Source: Cornus controversa
Lineage: Eukaryota; Streptophyta; Magnoliopsida; Cornales; Cornaceae
Direction of reading: 5' to 3'
Length of the DNA: 64,000 bases
Assembly (NCBI GenBank): GCA_026545225.1
Contig: CM048845.1
Coordinates: forward strand, 101,986,033-102,050,032
In this document: one piece after another, positions 1 through 11,600 of the stretch
Layout: every line of letters starts with the position of its first letter
Numbering within the stretch: the stretch's first letter is position 1
Notes under the pieces: generated by a model
What the model was told of the DNA's origin: nothing
Database searches by the model: none
The model's input: the letters and a program-made list of their open reading frames with translations, nothing else
Program-made: the position numbers and the translations under genes

Positions 1-960
1 ATGGAAGAGGTAAACTGGGAACAAAAGTCAAGTGACTCTTCTGCTAAAGGGGTGTCTTCAGAATATAAGTTCTTTTTCAGGTTGGCTAATTCTTATAGGC
101 ATGTCAATCAGATTGGAATAGAAATGGCATGTAATAGAAAAGATTGGAGAGAGAGATTTCATGTGGCCGACCCCATTCATATGGGATTAAGGCAAAGATG
201 ATGATGATGATGATGGTGATGGTGATGTCAATCAGATTGGAAGAGTACTAATCAAAGGAGGAGGTCACCAGAGAGGATGTTAAGGATGGTATTGTGCCTC
301 CTAAAGAAAATTCTACAGTGAAACCGAGAATTGGAAATACAGGCTGGATGGTTTGAAATCTAAAGAATAAGGGATGCTGATAAAGAGGACAAGGTGGAAG
401 CTTTGAAATGCCTTAATGTGGATAAAACCCCAGACCCTAATGGGATGAAGATGGCTTTCTCTAACAGTGTTGGGAGATGACAATATGCTAGCTTTATTCA
501 TCATTTCCGTTATGTGGGGAAGTCTGAAAGAAACTTAAATGCATCTTTTATTGCCTTGATTCCAAAGAAGGGGGAGCGGCAGTGATTTGAAGGAATTCAG
601 GAAACAAGGTGAGGGAGAGGTTGTATAAATTCCTAGATAAGGTGTTAGCCCTAAAGCCCAAGGAGTGTGTTAGACGATACTGTCTCCATTCTCCAATAAT
701 CCAATTCATATATTTGTTAAAGGCTGTCAAATGTTGGATGCAGTTTCAGTAGCAAATGAGTGTATGACACCAGAATTGAGAGCTGACCCTAGTGTACTAT
801 TTAAATAGGATATCAAAAAGGTGTATGATCATATGATCTTGGAATTCAGTAGCAAAAGGTGTACTATTTAAATTGGGGCTTGGAGACAGCTTCTTCAGCT
901 GTACTTTCACTTACTATATGTTAACAACACCATTGTCTTCTGCGGAGTGATGGTGCTGCT
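1..960 (+). mobile_element. LINE (plant L1 type) reverse transcriptase fragment
   Basis: The plus strand carries pieces typical of plant L1-like ORF2: a block starting EEVNWEQKS with KFFFRLANSYRHVNQIG (residues 2-45 from base 1), then in changing frames matches to TPDPNGMKMAF, LNASFIALIPKKGG, and DIKKVYDH near 810-830. This is the usual order leading into the reverse transcriptase palm. Stops and frame changes show it is dead. It lies in the TGH intron following the last visible exon and is cut by the window edge. Confidence 0.75.
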
Positions 961-1117
961 ATGACGTGGCATCAGGTCCTATGGACATTTTTTAGAAAGT
1001 GTCATTCCGGTAGTTGAGGTAGGTGATCTGGTGGTATGTATGGGAGGGTCTCTCCATGCTATTTCTCTTTTTTAAAACATAACTGACAAAGAAGTTCTTT
1101 TGAGTTTTCTGTTCTTT

Positions 1118-1250
1118 TTTTTCTTTTCTTTTTTGGTTGGGTAAATACTCACACACACCTCCACAAATGCCCACTATAGGGCTCGAACCCTCACCTTCCC
1201 TTCGAGGAAGGAGAGGTTATACCAGCTGGGCTAATGGCCCAGTGGTCTCT
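1118..1250 (-). mobile_element. tRNA-derived SINE with 13-bp target duplication
   Basis: Read on the minus strand it has an A-box-like TTAGCCCAGCTGG near its head and a B-box-like GGTTCGAGCCC about 35 bases further on, followed by a body and an A-rich tail (the T-rich run at 1118-1134). The 13-base sequence ttttctgttcttt occurs at 1105-1117 and again at 1251-1263, a perfect target-site duplication. The insertion lies in a TGH intron, opposite to the LINE fragment and in the same sense as TGH. Confidence 0.85.
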
Positions 1251-1791
1251 TTTTCTGTTCTTTGCTACCTTCTCTTTTCTTTTCTTTTCTTTTTTCCTTT
1301 TTTCTCTACTTCTCTTCCATGTTACATAGACTTGTCAAAAATTACGTGAAGTACACACACGGGACACATGACACACAGATGTAGGTATGAGATATGCATC
1401 CGACATATTCCGTTGAACATGCTCCTAAAAAACATATCCAATAATTCATTTTTATTACATTAATACTTCAAAATGAGTTAAATGCCTATATTGGTTACCA
1501 TGTAACATAGACCTTCCCTGAATTTGAAGGTTCTCAATAAATAAATAAATAATACAAATATTTAGTAGAGCCGTTGTGTCCTTCTGTTTGGGGCTTTAAT
1601 ACATTTGGCACTTGGACACATACCTGCACTTGACATATGTAATTAAGTCCATGTAACATAGTTTTTCTTTGCTATTTTGGAAGCAAACAACAGAAAGAAA
1701 GCAAAATATATCCTCCAAATGCTTCCATTCAACCAGAAAAATAGATAAGGATTGGATAAATTTCTTGTTAATTGAAAAAACAAATGATTTT

Positions 1792-2045
1792 TGTTGACAA
1801 CCATCTTCTCTAAAAGCTTAAGCTATTAGAGAAGGTGCAAATTAAATATTTAAATTCTCCAACACGTCCCCTCAGGTACAACCTACTTTTTGGTCCAGCA
1901 CATGCCAATTTTAATTATCGGCGTGACGGTGAGGTTTGAACCCACGACCGAGCAGACCCTACTCTGATACCATGTTGACAACCATCTACTCTAAAAGCTT
2001 AAGTTGTTAGAGAGGGTGCAACTTAAATATTTAAATTCTCCAACA
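1792..2045 (-). mobile_element. Miniature LTR retrotransposon (TRIM/SMART type), structurally whole
   Basis: Two 73-base LTRs (1792-1864 and 1973-2045), each TG...CA, flank a 108-base interior. On the minus strand TGGTATCAGAGT, the plant initiator-Met primer-binding site, directly follows the right-hand LTR, and a purine-rich tract (CTGAGGGGACG) precedes the other LTR. The 5-base duplication atttt occurs on both sides (1787-1791, 2046-2050). The LTRs differ at 5 of 73 positions, so it is moderately old. It has no coding capacity, as is usual for this class. Confidence 0.9.
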
Positions 2046-2258
2046 ATTTTATATAATACATTTCTTTGCATGTCCTGTATATGTATTGTATGTATAGCCT
2101 TTCTTATATTGCACATGAAATCCTTTTGCCCATAAGTATTATAGTTACGCTTAAGAATTAATTATTATGTGAAAATCAGAACATGGCAATTTAAAAATGT
2201 ACTATTAAGAGAGAGAGTTTAAACTTGAGTACATCAAGAAGTTACTGCAGACAATCAC

Positions 2259-2647
2259 CTTTCCAATTGGTAGTCAGAATTTGATGCAACTTTAAAACCA
2301 GGAAGAACACCCAGTTCTTTTCCACCTAACTTTTTCTTATCTTCCAATCTCAAGGTTGAAGGCTCTTCAATTTCTTGAACATAAGTTTCTTCAAAGTCAT
2401 AACCTGAACAAAAAGTATCATTAGGAGTAGCAAATCTATCTTTTAGATCAATATTTGGCCAAAGACATTGTTGTCCAGTGATAGCATGGTATTAAAAGGG
2501 AGAAGTGGTGTCAGGGATGCAATTCTTTATGCAGTTGACCCGAATCATGCACACCCTATCAACACACAAACACGTGCCCAAACAAAAAGAAAAGAAAAAT
2601 AGAGGGAGATATATGTATGTATGTATGTATGCGTGTGTGTGTGTGTT

Positions 2648-2685
<38 letters not shown>

Positions 2686-5600
2686 AAATATTAGTTTCAA
2701 GATGTGCCTATTTACATTTTACTTGTATTTTGCACTTCAGGAGCTGTACACTTCTTTATTTAAAAATAAAAAATAAAAATCTAAACCAGGAAGACCAGCA
2801 GCACACTGAAGTATAAAAATCAAACATAGATCGATTAGTTGCTTCAGTTGAAACGCAATATACATTATCTACTCCCTCCATTCCATAATAAGTGTCGTCC
2901 TTTGGAACTCCTTAAACTTTTTAAGGGCACATGCATTTAGTGTATTGTCCCCCTTTAAAATTACAAGGGTAAATATCACTGACACCCCTTGTGGTTTGGA
3001 CTTATTTCACACGGAGAAAAAGTTGGCTTATACTGACAGTATAAACCCCAAACGTTTTGCACCGGCTATCAGAGAGACCCCAAACCATGTATAGGTAGGT
3101 CTGACTCCATCTGACACCATGCAAAAAAACGTTAATACCCTTTAACCCTTTCCATGAGGTAAGAAATTACCTAAGTACCCCTTTTATGCCATCTTTGTGC
3201 CTGATCTATAAGAGTGTTTCTATTATATTGTAATTTTTTTTCACCAAATCTATTAATTATTAAGCAATGCAATTGTTGATAAAACCAAGTTGATTCTTGC
3301 AAAAACATATTGATTAATTGTGAACCGTAATGGTTGAAGGGAATTGATGTGTGATTGTTTAATAGGGAATTTCTGATGGATTGTTTAATAAGGAAATTCT
3401 GATGGTTTTGGAATCTTAAGCATGATTGATTGGGGTTAATTCATGGATATTGTGGTTGATTTGATAAATAAATCCATAGAATTCTCTGATTCTAAATCTA
3501 GGTAATAGTTTTTAGTAACAATGCATATCTTTATATATATACACATACATATAGATGAGCACGAACAGTTGAATCCTAAGATGAGTCCTTGTATAAGAAT
3601 GATTCTTTGGTGAAATTGATGCTTGGATTAGATGATTGATTGTGTTAAATCAGTGTGTCTGGTTGCAGATTTGAGGTTGATTCATGGTGGAAAGTGTGAA
3701 ACCCTAGGTTTTCATGGATTTCATATGGTCAGGTTAGGCCACGGTTTGGTAAGATTCTTGTTCTTTAAGATAGTTTGATACTTTGATGCATGGAGCATAG
3801 ATGTACATAATTTTATTCACGAATTTAAGGTGTTAAATGGCCGGATTTAGTGGTTGAAACATGGCAAAACAACATGTGCAAACAGGGTTTTACATGGTTT
3901 CATGTAGCGTGACGAGAGGGAGGAAGAAGATGAGGTTTAGGCTATGGTAACGAAGCCCACTTTCGACAAGACCCATGGCCATCTTCTATCGTCTTTGTCC
4001 GCCGACGAGGATCCACCCTTTGCCATCAACGCCAAACGAAACCACTGTGAACTGCCATCTTCGCAAAGCCCCAGATCAAACAAGAACCATCGCCATAGCG
4101 AACCCAACAATGCCAACCGTCAACACCGCCACTGCCAAAACCACCAACAATCACCGTCGCCGGAACACCCACAACCAATCCAACATTTTCGTCGGAAATC
4201 TCAGCCCCTTTGGCTCTCTGTTTTGTTATTAGGGTTTGAGATATAGAATGTGAGGGGTGTGGTTGATTTACTGTATGCAAGGTGGGTTTTGATAAAGGTA
4301 GGGTTTGATGGGAACTTGGGCAAAGATGATGGAGCGGAGAACAAGAGGGTGAGGAGAGAGAAAATCAGTGGGGTTAATGGTTGGGGAGAGAGAATTTAAG
4401 GATAGTTTTGTCTTTTGACATTTTTGAAATTTTTATTAAATTGCATTAAATAAGTGAGGGCTTATATGATATTTCACATATTTTTTAACACTGTTAGAGA
4501 CGGAAATATCACTTGGGTTTATACGATAGTTATAAACAGTTTGTATCCGCGTGTAATAAGTCCAAACCTCAGGGGGTGTCACTGTAATTTACCCAAATTA
4601 CAAATTAACCCAACAAAATTTAAACATTTACTTTATTGATTTGAAAAGATTTTCAAACCCTAAGGACAATTTGGAGAAGTTGAAATTTGAAACATCTCAA
4701 AAAGGAAAGTGGACACTTGTTGACCGAGCCTCCTTGCTTCTTTGGTAACATAGTGTGTTCCAAAATTGATGGCAAGGGTTCAAGGCTTGGTATAGGAAGA
4801 GGAAAGTGGACACTTATTTTGCGACATCCCAAAAGGAAAGCAGGAGACTTATTATGGGACAGAGGGAATAACATCACTATTATGAGTATTCACACATGTG
4901 AAACATACCAGTTTACAGTCTAAATTTCAGAGCACTCCCTGCAACCCAGGGATCACAAGAGTTGGTTTACAAAACGGCAGTAAGAAAGAACTTATGCACA
5001 AGCATTACAATATCCTCGCAATGCAATGGATGAGAAAAAAGAAAACTGCAAGACTTCTTTCTTTTAACAACATGTATCTTTTAGGAGAAAAAGATTTTTT
5101 CTTTTCTTTTTTCCTGTTTGCATCGGGGGAGGATAGAAGAGTGGTTCTTGTTAATTGGGAATCGGTTTGCTGGCAAAAAAATATGAAATGGTCTGGGACT
5201 AGGAATTATGGTCCTTAAGAGTAAAGGATTGTTAGGGAAATGGTTGTGGAGGTTCCCTAAATAAAATAAACACTGTTCGCATTTGGCTATCAAAAGTAAG
5301 GTCTTGGGAAAAATAGTTGAGATACTAATATGACCTATAGAGGGACGGTTTTCCTCAGAATCCATATCTTAGCGATATCCAGATTTCTCACCTCAAGTTG
5401 ATGATGGATCTAAATTTCAATTCTGGGAGGTTCTGTATCAATAGACCATCCTTTCAATGTTGTGTTTCTTCTTTGTTCAGGCTGTCTAGACTTCAGGGGG
5501 ACTCATTTATGGTACTCGTGGTTCATTCTAGTTCCTCTCTCCTAGAATTTCAATTTCTTTAGAAAATGTTCATGCAACATAAGTTCAAGGAACTTGCATC

Positions 5601-8600
5601 ACTTCTTTATATTCTCATTCTGTGTATCATTCATCATCCACCACTGATGAGATGTGTTGTCTTGAAAGTACTGGTGTCTTCAACACAGTCTTTTCAGAAG
5701 TTTTTTCCCAAAAGTAATGGTTCCTTTCATTTTCTAGAAGCTAGAGTGAGTTGGAAGACTAGAGTTTCGTCAAAAGATAAGGCTAAGGCCTGACTATAAG
5801 CTCTCAAGAAAGTCGATACCAATGTGATTCTCCGAGCCTGAAAGCCATACAAGGCTATAGCCCGTATCAGCATCTGCAATCCAAGAACAGAAAAGAAATC
5901 TTGAGCCACTTTGTCATCCGTTGCCCCTTCTTTTATGCATTATGGTGCATGCATTTCGCTCTCTCTAAGTTATATTGAATTGCTTTGCTTTGCATGAAAT
6001 TTAAGCATGAGATTTCTTTTGTGGTTTTGGTTAAGGGTGGATCTCCCAGATAGTGATGTCCTAGCTACGATACAGGCCATTTGGACCTGAAAGAATGCCA
6101 GAATTTTTAAGGCAAGGAGATTAAGAGAATCTCTCGGATAAAGTGCCTTTTGAGTCTCTCTCTCAGCCTCTGTGACTGAAGTCACAGCAGGATGCCTATG
6201 GATTTGACTTTACAAGATTGGATTGTGACTTCTTATAGGGGGCAGAGGCCAACTTTTTTTTTCCCTAGTTGGTACGCACTCACCCACCCCCAAAGAATTG
6301 TTCGCACCCAAGAGGAGTTGATCCTTAAACCTAATGCTTGCTAGGCACTAGGGCCAAGTTCTTTATCCACTTGAGCCAATCCTTTGGGCTAGCAAAGGCC
6401 AACTTTGTCAAAAAATCTAGAGCTTTTTCTGAAGGGGATAGCCAAATTTACTTTCAATGGCTCTGTGCTGGAAGTCCACATCAACAAGAGATAGGACATA
6501 CTTTTTTCAAAGCCCATTCTAGTAATATTATCTTCTCTTTTTCCAAGCCAGCCAGAATTGGACTTCATATAAATGCAGAGATCCTAGTCTCCTTTATTCG
6601 TTTGGATAAATAGGAGAGAACAGAAAAGAAAGATAACATTAGTTATGAGAGGAAAGAAAAGAAAAGAAAGAATAACATGTATTCCAGTTTGGATAAATTA
6701 TGAAGGAAAATAAAGGAAATGATAACATTCTTGTTTGGAAAAGCTAAAGGAGAGAAAAGAAAAGAAACCATTTTAATTAATTTACTATCGTGCCCTTCTG
6801 TATTTATATTACAAGATTGACTCAAATGTCTTTTCAATTTTGTTCTTTAAAATGTTAGGGTTATTTTTGGAATTATGAAAGTTCTACTTATTCTTATCAT
6901 TTCTCTCCAAATCTTCCCACTTTTGGGAGGATAGCAAAGCAGAGATTCTCCAAATCCTTTCTTTTCTCTCATTAATGACAAACCAAACACAACAAGCACT
7001 ATCCCTCCATTTCTTTTATTTTCTTTTCCTTCCAATTCCATCAATCCAAACTAGCCCGGGGCTACAGGGTGCCTCATATTTGAGATTTCATCATTTTGTA
7101 ATTGAGGGCAACCCCAAGGTGGTGATGGGTGGTGAAATCCCAAATCCTTCAGATCCTTCAGATCATAGCACTATTCCCATCTTATTGCATGAAATTAGAG
7201 ATCTTACTTTAGAAGCAGTAATTAAATGATCCCTGGATAAACTAATAGGAGAGCAGATCAACTGATGAAGCGGGAGCTACTATGTTAATTTTTGCCTAGA
7301 GGAAACCTCTATCCCATGAGGGACCAGGGTCAGGTCATAAAAGCTTATGTTTTCTATATTGCCATTGGGTAGGTAAGTGGATTTAACTTTCCATTGTTGG
7401 AAGGATACCTTATCATTCCCCACTGCGTATAGCAGTTCCAATATTTATAATGAATTAGAAATAAAAGAAAACAAAACCAGAGTCTTGGGGTAAGCGTTGC
7501 TGCCCACCAATTCGTAGTGATAGTCAATGGTTTTATCTTGTATTGGGCTTCACAAAAATACTTACCAAAAACACACACAGAAAGGGTAACATGCAATTCC
7601 AGGAAACCTGGTTAAATAGGATTTGAATGTTTACTTGTAACATGGCAACATATATAGATAGTGCATGATACGACCAGTTGCACCATGAAGGCTAGAGAAC
7701 AACATAAAAACAAGCCACTCAATAACTAATATACTGTCCAACACATTTCCTCCCGTGGATCTAAGTATCTAATATTACTCGGGCAGACATACGCACCAAG
7801 AATTATTATAGAAAGCCGTAAACCTATACAAAGTATAACAATTACTACCATGATGGATGATTTATAATGCTAGTAATATATCATAAAATTACCAACCAGA
7901 TGTATAGACATCCTCATCTTCAGCATCAAGCTCTTCGAGTGCCCCAATGCCAAAACCAGAAGCGACCCTTCCTGCTGATAAATTTAAGCCAACAAGTCAA
8001 TTAAACCTCAACTTCAAATCCATGGAATAACACAAACGCAATTAAGGGAAAATAGAGGCAGATATTGAAAAACAACACACAACATGTAGAGTAGATTAGA
8101 CAAGAATATCAATCTTACATTTGACAGCAAAAAGACTATCTTTTATTGAGATAGGTTTTTTATGGACCAGCTCCCTATTCCCAGATAAGCGCGACCTTTT
8201 CTTTTCTGCATATAAAACATACTGTTAAGAAGACTTACAGTTTCCAGCAACAAAATGTAAAGAGTTAGTTTAATTCAAGAAACTACATACCCCTAAATTC
8301 AGGAGCATGCTTGTAAGGATCAAAGCCCAAACCATACAAGTCCTGCTTTGGATTGATTACATAAACCTGAAGAAAGTAGAAGGAAATGGCTTCTTCCTCA
8401 AACATCATAATAAACCATTCTAAAGATTGATTTAGAGCTATAAATAATCAAATGGATAGCTAAAAAGAAAGAATGCCACTGTTCCATATGATGTTTGTTG
8501 CAGTTCAGAATCAGCAAACTGTTCTTTTATATATTTCTCTCTCACACATTGGGAAGCAAGTATGTGATCATGTTTGAGCTCCAACAGGGACCTGACCTAA

Positions 8601-11600
8601 GTTTGTAGTGCAACCTCCAACAAGATTTAGCAGTTGAGACACATCCACACCCTTCCCATCCCCAACACTGCAGATTACACTTTTATACATCATCATGATT
8701 TAGAAAAAGGCCAGTACATTATTGATATCATTGTGGTATGAGGTGACAATCAATTTAAATCTTCACTCTTCAGTACATTATAATATCATTGGCACAGAAA
8801 GGGATAATGCGTTGATTGTGCTTGTTCATTTCATTATTACGTGGAGAAAACTTAGTGATAAAGAAAGAGGGCAAGAAAAAGGAGAAACTAGATTGAAAGA
8901 GAGTCAAGAGAATATAAGAACTAAGGAGGAAAAAGGATGTATGTTGATACATCCTGGACATTTAAATATATTATATTTACAATATTTTTTTATAAACATT
9001 GTAAAAGTATATAGTTGAATTAAATTTAGGGTAAATTACACTGAAGTTTGCCTTAATTACACTCAGCTACTATGTTTGCGAAAACCTACACTCACAACCC
9101 TATCAGAGTTAGTTTCAGAACCAACGTTAAAATTTCATGTGAAATGTCATGGTTGCCCTCCATCTTACAACAGTTTTTTAATAAAATGAATGTAAAATGA
9201 CCATATTACCCCTACCAATTAACCCAAAAAATAACAAGTGTGGATCACGCAATCAAAACCCTCTCACTCATCCCCCTTGACAGTTTCTCTGACTTTCCCT
9301 CCAACCATGATTCCAACCTCTCCATGCATTCTAACGCCCTCATCCAAACCCAATGGTACCACTGTTGCTGCCGCCACCACCATCAACGGCACCCGCATCC
9401 CACCAGTTGCCAAATCCCAACTCTACAACCCCACCCGCTACCCTTAACACCCCTAACCCAACAACCACTGCAGCCCTCCTCATAATCCTTCTCTTCACCA
9501 CAACCCAGTCGAAGCCCATAACCAAACAAAGCCGTCAGTTTAATCGCATCACTAAATATTTCCCTAGAAAATGAAACAAAATGCAAAGGAAACAACACCG
9601 AAGGTAGGAGGAGCGAGCGATGGAGGTCGTGGTGACAATCAATGCTAATGAACTTGACGAGAAGCGATTTAGCATCAGCGAAAGACTCAGCGACTAGTTA
9701 GCAGGAGGGTGATGATAGTTATCACGTGTCAAACCTCAAGGTGTGTTGTTTGTGTGGGTTTTCGCAACATAGCATCTAAGTACAACAAGGGCACCTTAGT
9801 CAGTGTAATTAACCCTAAAATATTTTACAAATGGTTGTAAAGGAAAAAATGGATTTTTATCTCTCTTAATTTTAGAAATAGGGAAGTCTTATAGTATCAA
9901 GTTCAAGCTTCTTCTATTATCACATGCATAGGATGTCTAATATGGATTCGTGTGTAGGAGACATCCCACGTCCATCCCCGTGTCATGTCATGTCATGTTG
10001 AACCAATACCTTGGGGGAAGAAGGGAGTTCATGTAAGACCGCCCTCAACAACAAAGACAAACAAGACTGTAATAACAATGCATTAAAAAGGTTCAGTGGT
10101 CACAGCAAGTAAGATTTCAAGAATTAGCATTGATCACAATATCAGTAGGCCCTGGAACAACTTTCTACTGGTTGATACACAGTGATACACGAAACAAATT
10201 TATAAAAACTGTTCGGTTGGCCCAAATTCCTATTGTGATTAGGTTTCTATTATAGAGTTGTATCTTATTAGGTAATTTCTTAGTAGGCAAGTCTTGGTCT
10301 CAAGGAAGGAAAGTACTTGTTAGGCAAGTCTTGGGCTCTAAGGAATTGTAATCCTTGTCCACCAAGGAATTAGGTTTTGGGCTTTATAAATAGTTACCTA
10401 TGCTATAGGTTGAGACGAGTGAGAAGAAAAGAGGCAATACTCTCACTGTATTTGAGAGGTCACTCTCATTGTTTTAAGAGGGCAACTCTCGCATAGAGGT
10501 AATATACTTATTGTTTTTGAGAGGGCGCTTAGAGAGAGAATTCTTCTTTAGAATTTGTGATTTCCTTTTGATTGAGATTAGGTGTACAAGGGTTAAGGGT
10601 TGAGAGTACTCTTGATACAATTCTTCAACTTATATTGTTACAATCTATATAGTGAAATTGGGATTTCCATGGACATAGGCTTGTTTAGCCGAACCATGTA
10701 TACTTCTTGGCGTGTTCTTGCAAATTTCTTCGTGCTTGTTTACTTATCATCACATCATAATATTTGGTGGTACGTGATTGGAGGCTTGTTTCTCAACAAA
10801 AACAAAAACAGAAAAAAGATAAATAAAAACAGAAACAAATCATGCAACAAATGAATGATGGGATAATTAAGAATTTACAACATATAAATGATTAAATATT
10901 CACCACATGCAACCTTGCACTGGTCTATAATAATCTGATGTGCTTATAGAAGTTAGATATCAAATTTTTTAAATGTACTGACATGTTCATAACTAATTAA
11001 AAGAATACTACTAGCATATATCTTTATCTTTAGTATGAGGAGGTCTTTTCATCAACTCAAGTTGAGGGAGAATCTTTCAGAGAAACAACTATATAATTTT
11101 ATCAAAGACATGTTGAGAAACACTAAAATGTATTTTCACATTATGCATCCATTATTTATCAACTACATATGTATTGGGATTGATCAAATACATACACCAG
11201 CAACATTCATGTGTCAAGGTTTTTTTTTTATTTTATGAAAAGGACGTGCCAGGGTATTGTTAACACTTCAAACAATAGCCCTTGTTTGTTACTTATAATA
11301 CCAGCATAAAAATTTGAATTGGTCCATGCCAATAGTAATAAATATCAGATGACAAGTTTCATAATCAGCTTATCAGAAACCACAATTGCAAACAATATAT
11401 CATACTGTCAATTAACTGCCAGCACTACTCATTATGCAGATATGGTAAAACAGCAAGTAGTTGAACATGTGAACTTGGGTTAACACCAACTACAATGTGA
11501 TCTTTAAACAGCCAAAACAGATCATTTTCTATGACCTTGTAATTCATTGGAAACTCAAATTGTGGCTATATCATGAAACAGTATGGCAATTGGCAAAGGT

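Larger units (their letters stand above)
2404..7896. other. TGH intron between exons 10 and 11 of the visible set (5.5 kb)
   Basis: This intron lies between the exons at 7974-7897 and 2403-2259. It holds an SSR block, the Stowaway/Mutator nest (2872-4868), LINE 3' sequence with an inserted SINE (5090-6590) and a probable MITE (about 6590-7055). Bases 7060-7896 show no recognisable exon or element. The GT at 7896-7895 and the AG at 2405-2404 (minus strand) give a phase-1 join. Confidence 0.8.

Noticed and set aside
1118-1250. A true tRNA gene from the A- and B-box-like motifs
   Set aside because: The sequence does not fold as a tRNA by eye, has an A-rich tail and is flanked by a 13-bp duplication, so it is a SINE.
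3944-4280. Overlapping open frames of 84-100 codons on both strands
   Set aside because: CAC/GTG-rich composition inside a Mutator-like element keeps several frames open at once; no protein similarity.
1-6590. The two LINE pieces (1-960 and 5090-6590) as one split element
   Set aside because: TGH exon 2259-2403 lies between them, so they must be separate insertions.
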